A stretch of DNA of 22,500 nucleotides from Trachelipus rathkii (lineage: Eukaryota; Arthropoda; Malacostraca; Isopoda; Trachelipodidae), in NCBI GenBank assembly GCA_015478945.1, contig JABUQX010032684.1:1-22500 (forward strand). The letters are read 5' to 3'. A program made the position numbers and the translations under genes. The notes under the pieces are model-generated. The model did no database searches. It was not told the DNA's origin and was given only the letters and a program-made list of their open reading frames with translations. This document shows positions 8,825 to 17,702 of the stretch, one piece after another (position 1 is the stretch's first letter; each line of letters starts with the position of its first letter).

Positions 8825-8971
8825 CGCACCCGCAGGTGCGACCCGCCGCGTTCCCGCCCGCCGCGTGCGCCCGCAGGCGCAATATTCCCGCCGCCGCGTG
8901 CGCCCGCAGGCGCAATATTTCCGCGTATCCGCCGCCGCGTGCGTCCGCAGACGCAATATTCCTGCGGGAAT
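8825..8971. repeat. CpG-rich hairpin array (left arm)
   Basis: Five small inverted repeats with loop CGCA or TGCG occur at 8,825-8,840 (stem CGCACC/GGTGCG), 8,866-8,881 and 8,899-8,914 (TGCGCC/GGCGCA), 8,940-8,955 (TGCGTC/GACGCA) and 8,958-8,971 (ATTCC/GGAAT). Copies 2-4 are each followed by AATATT. The block is strikingly GC-rich within AT-rich DNA. Several overlapping open frames cross it on both strands because it lacks TA-containing stops; none resembles a protein. Confidence 0.85.
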
Positions 8972-9310
8972 GAAAAATATATATAATATGAGTCATTCAT
9001 TTTTATTTCATACTTAAAGCCATTTCAAAGAATTTCTTTTCAAATATACTATGAGTCATTCATTTTTTATTTCATACTTAAACATTTTATTAAAAAAAAA
9101 TTTTCGTGAACATAAAACTGTAACTCATTACTGAAACCTATTATTTAACACATATATTTATTAACATTATTTTTTTTACTTAATACTTTTTTTACTTAAT
9201 ACTATGAAATTCATAAATTTTTTAAAAATTGTATGTAAGAAGAAAAAGGCAAAGTGTCTGATATAAAATCATTTTATTTTACTACAATTGTACGAAATTT
9301 TACTAAAACA

Positions 9311-9640
9311 TTAACATTACACCTTAAAAGCAGTAAATCCAGTAAAATCAATAGAGGTTAATTTACCTAACACCTATGAGGGAGTTAAGTATGCTTTTTT
9401 GTTTTACTGTTTTACTTTCTTACTCTTGTTTTACTGCTTTAACTTTCTGCTTTACTGCTTTAACTTTCTACTTTACTGCTTTCTACTGCTTTAACTTTCT
9501 GCTTTACTGTTTAACTTTCTGCTTCCACTGTTTTAACTCCACATGTTTACTGCTTTATCATATATTTATTAACATTACATACCTTAAAATGATGGAAATC
9601 AGTCAAATAGGATTGTTACTAACACCCTGGGGGTCAGTGT
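9311..9640. repeat. ~260-bp higher-order duplication (left arm)
   Basis: AACATTACACCTTAAAAGC with its following TAACACCT (9,313-9,370) recurs as AACATTACATACCTTAAAA with TAACACCCT (9,571-9,627), so the short tandem arrays sit within a longer repeated unit. Confidence 0.65.
9390..9560. repeat. ~21-bp tandem repeat TTTACTGCTTTAACTTTCTGC (as split units; left arm)
   Basis: About eight irregular units combine TTTACTG, CTTTAACTT and TCTGC. A related, more diverged set continues at 9,640-9,770. The mirror array is at 12,393-12,560. Confidence 0.85.
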
Positions 9641-9789
9641 CTTTTTGTTTTCTTTCTTTACTCTTTAACTATCTGCTTCTTTAACTCTGTTTTCTTTAAC
9701 TATCTCTTCTGCTTTAACTCTCTGCTTTTCTCTTTATTATCTTTTCTTTAACTTTCTGCTTTATAGCTTTAACATTTATTTATTAACAT

Positions 9790-10000
9790 TATGTTTTCTT
9801 TATTTCGTTTAATTTCTTTTATTTTTTATTCTTTTTTATTCTTTTTTATTTTATTTTTATTAATTTTACTTTTATTATTTTATTCCATTCCATTTTCTTT
9901 ATTTATTCATTCCATTCCATTCTTCCATTCCATGTCCATTCCATTCTTTATTTATTTTATTTTATTTTATTTTATTCATGTTCATTTATTTCATACCTAT
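9790..10000. repeat. TTTTATT and TTCCATT low-complexity tract
   Basis: T/A-rich TTTTATTC units run to about 9,885, then CATTCCATTCC units (about 9,886-9,945), then TTTTA units. The first part mirrors the AAAATAA tract of the right arm; the TTCCATT part has no counterpart there. Confidence 0.8.
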
Positions 10001-10345
10001 TGTTATTATTATTCGTTTCTTCCACCACCATATACCTGATCACTTTCATGACGCCACGGTGCTCGCCGCCGTTTACCATGGACCCTCCATTTACGCCATG
10101 CCCTGGATTGCTTACCTGGATTCTTACCTCCACCGATTCTGGATTCCACTGATTCCCTGGATTCCTAAGATTCCTGGATTCCGTTCCTGGTCCCTCCACT
10201 ACTCTTCTCATTCCATTTATTTCATTTCGTCCTTCCTTCCATTCCATCCCTCTTCCATTCCTTCCATCCATTCCTTTCGTTTCCATTCCTTCTTCCTTCC
10301 ATTCCTCAAATTCCTCTTCTTTCATTCAAAACTGATAAAATAATT
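10001..10345. repeat. Start of spacer: GGATTCC/TTCCATTCC degenerate repeat
   Basis: Units such as CTGGATTCCTAAGATTCC and TTCCTTCCATTCC dominate. Long open frames on both strands reflect the repeat and carry no recognisable domain. It is not matched in the right arm, so it belongs to the asymmetric spacer. Confidence 0.7.
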
Positions 10346-10524
10346 CTCGACCAATCATACGAGGTCATATAGAGATAAGGATTACTCCGTCCACCACAAG
10401 AAAGGTAAGCATTTCCTTCTTACCTGATCAAAGGATCTTACCGATCCAGCATGTTTTCAGTTTGAAATATATTTATAAAATAATAACATTGATTCTCGAT
10501 TCTTGTATATACTGGAATTACCTT

Positions 10525-10760
10525 TGCACCACATTTTACAGAAAAAGGTCAGTTTGAAATATATTATTTTGACCTGGTTTTAGGCCTAAATTTAGGCCCT
10601 AACGTAGTTATTGCACCACATTTTACAGAAAAGGTCAGTTTGAAATATATTTTGACCTGGTGTTAGGCCTAAATCGCCCCGGGGTACAAAACGGATTATC
10701 CTAAAATTTAGGGCTAAAGTAGTTATTTCAACCCATTTTACAGAGAGATCAGTTTCGTAT
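10525..10760. repeat. Tandem repeat of ~88-110 bp in spacer
   Basis: The unit starts GCACCACATTTTACAGAAAA, continues GGTCAGTTTGAAATATAT, TTTGACCTGG and TTAGGCCTAAAT, and ends GTAGTTATT. Copies start at 10,525 and 10,613, and a partial third (ACCCATTTTACAGAGAGATC) starts near 10,730. A further GTTTGAAATATAT occurs at 10,459. TAGGCCTAAATTTAGGCC is itself palindromic. Confidence 0.8.
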
Positions 10761-10845
10761 CTGTAACGAGTGCGGGTTGTTGTGTTTTCTCGTGTTGGAT
10801 TGTCAGATGTACATAGATAATAATAAAGAAAATCAAATTATTTAA

Positions 10846-11372
10846 AAAACTTTGAAATATTTTAGTTAACATCGAGCGAATAATATAAATGTAAGTGAAT
10901 AATTGTTATTTTTAAATAAAAACTTAGAATGATTTTAATAAAATACATGTTATGTTAGCAGAGAAGAACTTATTTTGTTATTTTATACTTATTACATCGC
11001 TAAAGATGATGTAAAGCAGTAAGTCAAAAGAACAAAACGTGGCATAACTTGGTGTAGAGGGGTGCTAGGGGTTGACTTTACTGATTTTCTGATTTATTGC
11101 TTTAGGTACATTAAAATATATATTTTTTAATAAAATTTCATAAAATTTTACTAAAAGTTATTATTTTAAAACTTGTTAGTTATAAAATGTATAAAGAAAA
11201 AGTATTAACAGTTAATAATAAATTCTTTGTTCAAAGATAATGATTGATTTATTATAGAAGTTTTAAGAAACTTTGAAATAATTTTAGTTGTATTTGAATG
11301 AGTAATATATAAATGTACGTGTTTAATTAAAACTATAAAATGTTTTAATAAATTATACGTTATATGTGTAAG
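10846..11372. repeat. Direct repeats of ~100 bp in spacer
   Basis: AAACTTTGAAATATTTTAG with downstream TAATATAAATGTAAGTG and TTTTAATAAA.TACATGTTAT (10,846-10,955) recurs at 11,268-11,365 with moderate divergence. Between them, 11,085-11,160 resembles the right-arm segment at 12,595-12,670 in the same orientation. Confidence 0.65.
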
Positions 11373-11820
11373 TGAATGCGTGTGTGGGTGTGTGTGAGTG
11401 AGTGTGCGTGTGTGTGTGGGTGTGTAGGGTGAGTGTGCGTGTGTGTGTGTGTGTAAAGTAAATCTGTGTGTGTAAATGGAAATCTGTGTGTGTATGTAAA
11501 TGTGTAAGTGTGGAGAAATAAAATCTATTATTAATGAGTCTAAAGTAAATTCAATGTGATGAGTAAAATAAATCTAATATTAATGTAAATGTCATCAATG
11601 TGTGTGTGTGTGTAAAGTAAATCTGTGTGTGAAGTGTAAGTAGAAATCAATTGTGAGTGTAAAATAAATCATGTAAAGTAAATCTGTGTGTGAGTGTAAG
11701 TGTAAATGTAAGTGTCTATAGATAAATGTAAGTGTCATAGTGAATAATATTATAAAGTGTCATAGTGAATGTGTGTATAAAGATGTAAGTGTGTGTGTGT
11801 ATGTGTGTGTGTTCATGTAG
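11365..11820. repeat. GTGT/GTAAATGTAAGTGT degenerate repeat
   Basis: Interleaved TGTGTG runs occur with TAAAGTAAATCTGTGTGTG, AAATGTAAGTG and AGTGTCATAGTGAATG units. AGTGTCATAGTGAATG also occurs at 14,176-14,217 within the right arm. Confidence 0.85.
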
Positions 11821-12164
11821 GCATAAAATTAATAACACTAAAATTACTCCATCTCAAAAATAAAATAATAATAAAAATGCTAAAAATAGTCTAAATAAAA
11901 AGAAATTAAACAAAATAAAATAATAATAAAAGGAAATAAAATAATAAAATAAAATAAAAGAATAAGAAAAAAATAAAAGAATTAAAACAAATAAAATAAT
12001 AATAAAAGTAAAATAATAAAAAGAAATAAAAGATTAAAGAATAAAATAAAAAGAATTAAAACAAAATAAAATAATAAAAGAATAAAAATAATAAAAGAGA
12101 AATAAAATAAAAGAATAAAGAATAAAATAAAAAGTATTAAAAACAAAATAAAAGAAACATAATG

Positions 12165-12560
12165 TTAAATATGAGTTAAAACAGTAAAACAGAAGTTAAA
12201 ACAATTAAAAACAGATAAAACAGTAAAACAGAGGGGATAAACAATCAAAACAGATAGTTCACAATCAGGATCGCTCAATCATGAATGGTCCTTTCAATCG
12301 CTCATCATCACTTTCTCCTATCAGTGTTAAGATGCTTTCAATGATTCTTGATTTTCTTTAAGGTATGTAATGTTAATAAATATATGAGTTAAAACAGTAA
12401 AACATGTGAGTTAAAACAGTAAAGCAGAAAGTTAAAACAGTAAAAGCAGAAAGTTAAAGCAGTAAAGTAGAAAGTTAAAGCAGTAAAAGCAGAAAGTTAA
12501 AGCAGTAAAGCAGAAAGTTAAAGCAGTAAAACAAGGTTAAAGCAGTAAAACAGTAAAACA
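12165..12560. repeat. ~20-bp tandem repeat AGTTAAAGCAGTAAAGCAGA (right arm)
   Basis: About eight units lie in 12,393-12,560 and a diverged group in 12,165-12,260. The 12,261-12,360 interval between them is not repetitive. AAGGTATGTAATGTTAATAA at 12,360 and its relative at 12,617 mark the ~260-bp higher-order period. Confidence 0.85.
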
Positions 12561-12966
12561 AAGCATACTAATCCCTCCCTTGGGTAACACCTCTATTGAT
12601 TACTGATTTACTGCTTTAAGGTATGTAATATTAATGTTTTTAATAAAATTTCTTACAATTGTAGTAAAATAAAAATGATTTTATATCAGACACTGGCTTT
12701 TTTCTTCTTACATACAATTTTAAAAAAAATTTATAAATCAAAAGTATTAATAAGTAAAAGTATTAAGTAAAATAATGTTAATAAATATATGTGTTAAATA
12801 ATAGGTCTGTAATGAGTTACGGTTTTAGGTTCGCGAAAATGTTTTTAATAAAAATGTTTAAGTATGAAATAAATGAATGACTCATAGTATATTTGAAAAG
12901 AAATTCTTTGAAATGTTTGAGAGCATGAAATAAAAATGAATGACTCATATTATTATATATTTTTTC

Positions 12967-13123
12967 ATTCCCGCAGGAATTGCGTCTGCGGACGCACGCG
13001 GCGACGGATGCGCGGAAATATTGCGCCTGCGAGCGCACGCGACGAGCGGGTACGCCGAAATATCGTTGCGACTGCGGGCGCTCGCGGCGGACAGGAACGC
13101 GGCAGGACGCACCTGCTGGTGCG
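12967..13123. repeat. CpG-rich hairpin array (right arm)
   Basis: Five inverted repeats mirror the left array: 12,967-12,980 (ATTCC/GGAAT), 12,981-12,996 (TGCGTC/GACGCA), 13,022-13,037 (TGCGCC/AGCGCA, one mismatch), 13,067-13,082 (TGCGAC/GGCGCT, two mismatches) and 13,108-13,123 (CGCACC/GGTGCG). The two outer stems and the first inner one are intact. Open frames here are composition artefacts. Confidence 0.85.
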
Positions 13124-13230
13124 AGTTCGTGGATCTTCACGCGGAGGGCGCATGCGGCGCCCTGGTGGATAGCTTATGAACTAGGGAAGACATTAATATT
13201 AACTCTGTTCTTTAATGTAGGTAGGGTAGA

Positions 13231-13472
13231 GATGAGCCATCAAAGATGATTTCATCAAAGATGAATCATCAATATAGACGGTATCAAAGATGACGCCATC
13301 AAAGATGAGTCATCAAAGATGAACAACTAAAGTTGAGGAATCAAAGTTGAGGCATTAATGCTGAGGCATCAAAGTTGGAGGCAATAATGCTGAGGCATCA
13401 AAGTTGAGGCATCAAAAGTTGAGGTATCAAAGTTGAGGCATCAAAGTTGGGCATCAAAGTTGAGGCATCAAA
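13231..13472. repeat. 14-bp minisatellite CATCAAAGTTGAGG (right arm)
   Basis: TCATCAAAGATGA-type units occupy the inner part (13,231-13,325) and GCATCAAAGTTGAG-type units the outer part (13,326-13,472), as in the left arm. Confidence 0.9.
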
Positions 13473-13493
13473 ATATCGAAGGAAATAGTGTAA

Positions 13494-13620
13494 GTGTAAG
13501 TGTATCTGGGTGATGGTGTGAATGTAAGTGTATATGGTTTAATGTAAGTGTCTATGGTTTAATGTAAGTGCCTATGGCAAGTGTAAGTTCTTATAAGTGT
13601 CTAAGGTGTTTATAGGAGAT
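13494..13620. repeat. GTGTAAGTGTCTATGGTTTAAT tandem repeat, in split units (right arm)
   Basis: About five units built from AATGTAAGTGT and CTATGGTTT occur. The mirror in the left arm is 8,385-8,470 (CACCCACATTAAAC units). The rest of 13,620-13,770 has no clear counterpart in the left arm. Confidence 0.75.
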
Positions 13621-13965
13621 ATATATTCTATCGTGTTATAAGTGTTAGAAAAATACTAACTCATAGTAGGAAGCATCCACAACGGCAATACCAATCGATT
13701 ACGCATGCCTAACCTAGGGGTGAGCACCCATATTAAGGGCTATTCTGGAAGCAGGGGAGGCTAGAAAAGGCGAAAAGTGGCACTCAGTTGGCACTATGTG
13801 GCACTCACTGAAGCACTCACTTGGCGCATGTGGCACTCGCCAACTCGGTAGCGCTGTTGGCACTCGCAGCACTCACCGGCACTCATCTAATACTCATAGA
13901 ACACTAATAGAACATCACTAGATACTTCTTACGGTGATTGGGAACCATCAAAGCCATCAAGTTAG

Positions 13966-14866
13966 CGTGGGTCAAAATTGACCCATGGTATATGGCAAGG
14001 TCAAAGGCGAAATATCATGATCAAACAAGGTTAAGACATCAAAAAAAAGGGCTAAGAATCCCCTAAAGGAAGGACAAAAAATTACCGTGGGCAAAATTGA
14101 CCATGGACGACCAGAAAGGAATGGCGTGTGTTTGTACGTGGGTATAAGTGTAAATGTAAGTCTATGGGTAAATGTAAGTGTCATAGTGAATGTGTGTATA
14201 AGTGTCATAGTGAATGTCTGTATAAGTGTGAATGATATTATTGTATGCGCACACTTGCGATAATGAGTGTTCAAGTTGGGCAGGTCCATACATGCGTACA
14301 AGTTAGGAACGAAATATGTGACGGGTGGGCCACGAGTGGCCAGAAAATTGGCGTGGGTCAAAAATGACCCATGGTATATGGCAAGGTTAATGCCGAAATA
14401 TCATGATCAAACAACGTTAAGACATCAAAAAGGGGCTAAACCTAAAGGTTAGCCAACCGTGGGCAAAAATGGCCCACGGTCGAAAAAAATTAGGGGGGGC
14501 ATAAAATGGGGGGGGTATACGTACAACAGTTGCTAACACCAACCGTTTGACAACCCTTCTTCGAGGTTGCAAAGTAGGGTTGCCGAAAATTAGGGTTGCC
14601 AGTGGGTTACCGAAAAGTGGGGTGGGGTGCATTACAGCGATTTGCTGACATAACCGTTTGGCGCAATGCTATTCGAGGGTTGCCAAAGTGGGGTTGCCAT
14701 AAAATTAGGGTTCTCAAAATTAGGGTTCTCAAAAAATTAGGGTTCTCAAAATTGCACTTCTCAAAAAATCCAGGTTCTCAAAAAAAAAATCCGGGTTCTC
14801 AAAAAATCCGGGTTCTCAAAAAATCCGGGTTCTCAAAAAATACCGTGGGCCAAAAATGACCCATGG
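13966..14866. repeat. Five copies of a ~24-bp palindrome (right arm)
   Basis: Copies are at 13,966-13,988, 14,085-14,106, 14,352-14,374, 14,457-14,480 and 14,843-14,866, with cores such as TGGGTCAAAATTGACCCA. Order and spacing mirror the left arm. Three copies have CATGGT or CATGG on one side and CGTGG on the other, the same asymmetry as in the left arm. Confidence 0.85.
14697..14842. repeat. GGGTTCTCAAAAAATCC tandem repeat (right arm)
   Basis: About eight units occur: inner ones end ATTAGGGTTCTC, outer ones ATCCGGGTTCTC. Frames through it read as Lys/Ser-rich repeats (FSKNPGSQK type) and are not a gene. Confidence 0.85.
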
Positions 14867-15099
14867 AAGACCAAAGGGGTTGGTCGAAAAATTTGGGTTC
14901 TCAAGGTCTAGGCCCAAAGGTCTAGGCCCAAAAGGTCTAGGACCAAAAGGTCTAGAACCCAAAAAAGGCAAAACCAAAAAGTCAAAACCAAAAGATCAAA
15001 CCAAGAGTCAAGCAAAAGTCAAAATTAAAAGTAAACTCCATCACCCTCAAGTAGGATTCCTAACTACTGTAAGTCAAATACCCAAACCATATACCCCTT

Positions 15100-15210
15100 C
15101 CCTAAGATGCTCAGTGGTGTCGGCAATGCATCTCGTTCTCCAGTCCTGGCTGTCACAGTAGTTCAATCCCAGAGCTCATTCTTTACCTTCCTGTAATTGT
15201 TTGTTTGTAG
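15100..15210 (+). mobile_element. tRNA-derived SINE fragment, mirror orientation
   Basis: GATGCTCAGTGGTGTCGG (A-box-like, about 15,106-15,123) is followed by AGTTCAATCCC (B-box-like, 15,160-15,170) and then CTTTACCTTCCTGTAATTGT, which is also present in SINE copy 1 at the other end of the long inverted repeat. It ends TTTGTTTGTAG, directly followed by a TA run. Confidence 0.7.
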
Positions 15211-15257
15211 TATATATATATATCTATAAAAATATAAAAACCAACGCATTTTCTCTC

Positions 15258-15348
<91 letters not shown>
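15211..15348. repeat. (TA)n microsatellite
   Basis: A short TA run (15,211-15,222) lies directly at the SINE 3' end, and a longer uninterrupted run spans about 15,264-15,348. Confidence 0.95.
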
Positions 15349-15349
<1 letters not shown>

Positions 15350-15353
<4 letters not shown>

Positions 15354-15949
15354 ACCTTATTATGAGGGTGGCATTCTTGTAATCACAGGGGATGAGAGAA
15401 TTTCCATAATGTACGTTTGCGCATCGTAAGAGGAGATTAAAAGGACCATGATAGATGGATTGAGGTCCAGTTTATTTACTCTATAGGGGAATGCTCATGC
15501 AAGCCTCGGATCTGGTCGTGATCGTTGTTAATCTTTAGTCGAAACTGTATGAAACATTTAGGAATATGAAATGTTAGAAAATAAATGGCGAAGAAAGGAA
15601 GGGTGAGGCGATGGATGGATTTGAAAGGGTAAATTTTATCTGCATGTTGTGAACTAAACAAAGATTAATGGGAATCTGTGATTACGAGAGTTGTAGGGTG
15701 AAATGTTTTGTTGTGTAAGTGGGGATAGAGAATGAGAGGGCAGAATATAGGAAACGCTGATTGCTGATGAGTGATTTTGTGAGAACAAGAGGTAATGGTG
15801 ATTTTCATTTTATGTGTGTACTTAGAAATAATAATGGTATTAAATTTTAAGTTTTGAGAAAAGTTATAGCAGAATTTGTAAGGTCGTAACATAATGTATC
15901 TTCTCAAAGGGGATGATGAGGTTTTTAATGGTGTAGAGAAAAGAGTAGG
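15350..15949. other. No gene recognised
   Basis: The segment is purine-rich on the plus strand and has no long plus-strand frame. It may be the older, unreadable upstream part of the RT fragment that follows, but I could not match it. Minus-strand frames are shadows. Confidence 0.5.
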
Positions 15950-16740
15950 TATTTTTGGTGAGGTTAATTAGCAAGGAAGAAGTTAATAAGTAGAAGTGAG
16001 ATGAAGTTGAAGAACTTGGTTAAATTGCAGCAGGTATAGATGGAATTACTTGTGAAATGATAAAGAAATAGAAGGGAAATCGTGATTGACTGGATATGAA
16101 AAGTTAAGTAACAAGCTTTTGTGAGGGGTGTGGTTTTCCGGAGGACTCCGACAACAGCAGTGATTGTACCCATATAAGGAAAGGGGATAAGGGCAACTGA
16201 AGATAACTATAGGAGATTTAGTTAAATCGAGTGTTTGTATGGATCATATAATACTGGTAAGTTTTGGTTTGAAAGCAGTGCGTCAGGTGACTGAGTGGTT
16301 GATCGTTTAATGAACATACGTCATATAAAGAACTGATATAGGATGTATATGATCAAATTTTTACATTGATGTTAATAGGGTCAAAAAATGAGAGAGAAGA
16401 AGAAAATTTTACTTAGGATATTAAATGGATACTTTTGCAACAAGATATGAACAGGATTAACTTGGGGAAGCTCTGTGGAAATGTTTAATGAATTATATGG
16501 TGTTGGTGGTAGACTTCTGAAATGGAATTAAAGGTGTGTATATATTGTTGATTGTGAATCAGTTTAAAAAATATATGAAGTTGGGCAGAGTGATTGATTT
16601 AATAATAAAAGTGGAGTGAGCATAGATGGAAGGCATATGATGGAGGCCATAGATGTATTATTTCTCCATGGCATTTAATTTGTACATGATTGGGCAAATG
16701 AAAGAATTTAAAGGTAGGAGGTGACAGTTAGGGATGGTTA
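15950..16740 (+). mobile_element. RTE-like non-LTR retroposon, decayed RT fragment (pseudogene)
   Basis: Short plus-strand blocks occur in the right order but in shifting frames. AAGIDGITCEMIK (about 16,028-16,066) matches the NGKxAGxDxITGEMIK RT entry block. TTAVIVPI and GKG follow (about 16,150-16,185; the TRTAVIVPxYKGKG-type block). DRINREALW-like remnants (NRINLGK, then EALWKCL) lie near 16,450-16,490, and RCIISPW (about 16,645-16,666) corresponds to the motif-B block before the catalytic YxDD. The YxDD itself is not recognisable, and the fragment fades at about 16,740. More than ten stops or frameshifts make it the oldest-looking retroposon in the window. It appears closest to the element at 4,490-6,217. 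Confidence 0.6.
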
Positions 16741-17360
16741 GACTGACGGGAATGGGTAGAGAGGGTTAGGATTAGCTAGGGCCCAAGTTCCATAGACCCA
16801 TAGCAACCGATTTCGAATGTTCCTAGAAGCCGGGAGTCTTTAGAGACGTCGTATCCCCCTGAAAATTTGGTTACCCTCTCCTTATGACGTAACCTCGTCG
16901 TGGAAGATATTTCATATTCTGGGTTACGGGGTACGTATCGGGTTACGTAGGGGGGTGCTGAGCCCCCAAACTTGTTTATGGCTTCAGTTAGATGTCAAAT
17001 AAGCTGCCGACATGTTTCTAGAGATATTTCTATATATATTCTATCTTTATGTTTAAGGAATCGCCTCAAAGGTGGTATCACATATAAGTAATGAAGTCAT
17101 CCCCCCCTCCTTCAGGAATAATAAAATTTAGATTTCCATAATGCTCCATCGCCCTATCTTCCGCACTATACAATAGATTGTCACTCCCTAACCAAATGAA
17201 GACACAAGACATATTTTACTAAACTGCTCGGACCGGACGAACATCAAACGCAACTTCTATAGCCTTGCCCTGACGGATTTATGCTCGGCGCGCTGTGATG
17301 AGCACAATAATCTTCAGTTGGGCCGCTTTCTTCTCATTAGAAAAGGAGCGTGAATGGTGG
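16741..17360. other. No gene recognised
   Basis: The segment is mixed-composition sequence. It includes GGGTTACGGGGTACG and GGGTTACGTAGGGGG, and a small dyad GGGGGTGCTGAGCCCCC (about 16,951-16,967). I see no coding frame or RNA gene. Confidence 0.5.
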
Positions 17361-17365
17361 TGAAT

Positions 17366-17490
17366 ATATATATTATATATATAATATATATTATATATAT
17401 ATATATGATATATATAATATATATATTATATATATAATAAAATAATAGTATATATATATTATATATATATATATAATAGTATATTATATA
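17366..17490. repeat. Irregular (TA)n/(TAATA)n microsatellite
   Basis: TATATA runs are interrupted by ATTATA and AATAATAG. Confidence 0.95.
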
Positions 17491-17702
17491 GTTGCAAAGG
17501 AACCCCTAAACAGCTGCTGTAACCTATCCATTTATTGAAACAAATTACACAGAAAGAAACTCAAAAATTTATTTTGAAACTAACAACGAAAAAAAACCTT
17601 TTCTGTGGCCTTTAGGCTTGCACTTTGATGGAGTCTCCGCCTTCAATATTTTCTAGTCTGATCAGTTTTTGGTCTTGTCTTATAAATAGAATCATGCAGT
17701 TG

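Larger units (their letters stand above)
6935..9870. repeat. Left arm of an ~8.2-kb long inverted repeat
   Basis: This arm matches the reverse complement of about 12,060-15,115 throughout, with many small indels and transitions. Matching landmarks sum to nearly constant totals (for example 7,191 with 14,866; 7,683 with 14,374; 8,043 with 13,988; 8,840 with 13,108; about 9,320 with 12,630). The outer edge shows TAGGAAGGGCATAT facing TAGGGAAGGGGTATAT on the other arm. The inner edge is uncertain, because both arms dissolve into T/A-rich low complexity. No transposase or other gene was found; open frames here come from repeats. Confidence 0.85.
11860..15115. repeat. Right arm of the ~8.2-kb long inverted repeat
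   Basis: This is the reverse-complement counterpart of about 6,935-9,870. From inside to outside it carries an AAAATAA tract (11,860-12,150, longer than its mirror), the AGTAAAGCAGAAAGTTAA array, an AT-rich segment with ATGAATGACTCAT repeats, the CpG hairpin array, the 14-bp minisatellite, GTAAGTGT-type repeats, a GGCACTC-rich segment, five palindromes, the GGGTTCTCAAAAA array and the GGTCTAGGCCC array. No coding gene was found. Confidence 0.85.

Noticed and set aside
8672..9017. Several overlapping open frames on both strands (and their mirror at 12,817-13,249), Arg/Ala/Pro-rich
   Set aside because: They overlap each other in many frames, follow the CpG-rich hairpin repeat, and show no domain. 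Absence of stops is explained by GC-rich composition.
7000..15000. CRISPR-like array of regular repeats
   Set aside because: Repeats are contiguous minisatellites or widely spaced palindromes without uniform unique spacers, in an evidently eukaryotic sequence.
6935..15115. The long inverted repeat as a sequencing or assembly artefact (read-through of both strands)
   Set aside because: A missed-adaptor artefact would give near-zero spacer. Here about 1.9 kb of asymmetric spacer separates the arms, and arm differences include many transitions, not only indels. It is not fully excluded; spanning reads are decisive.
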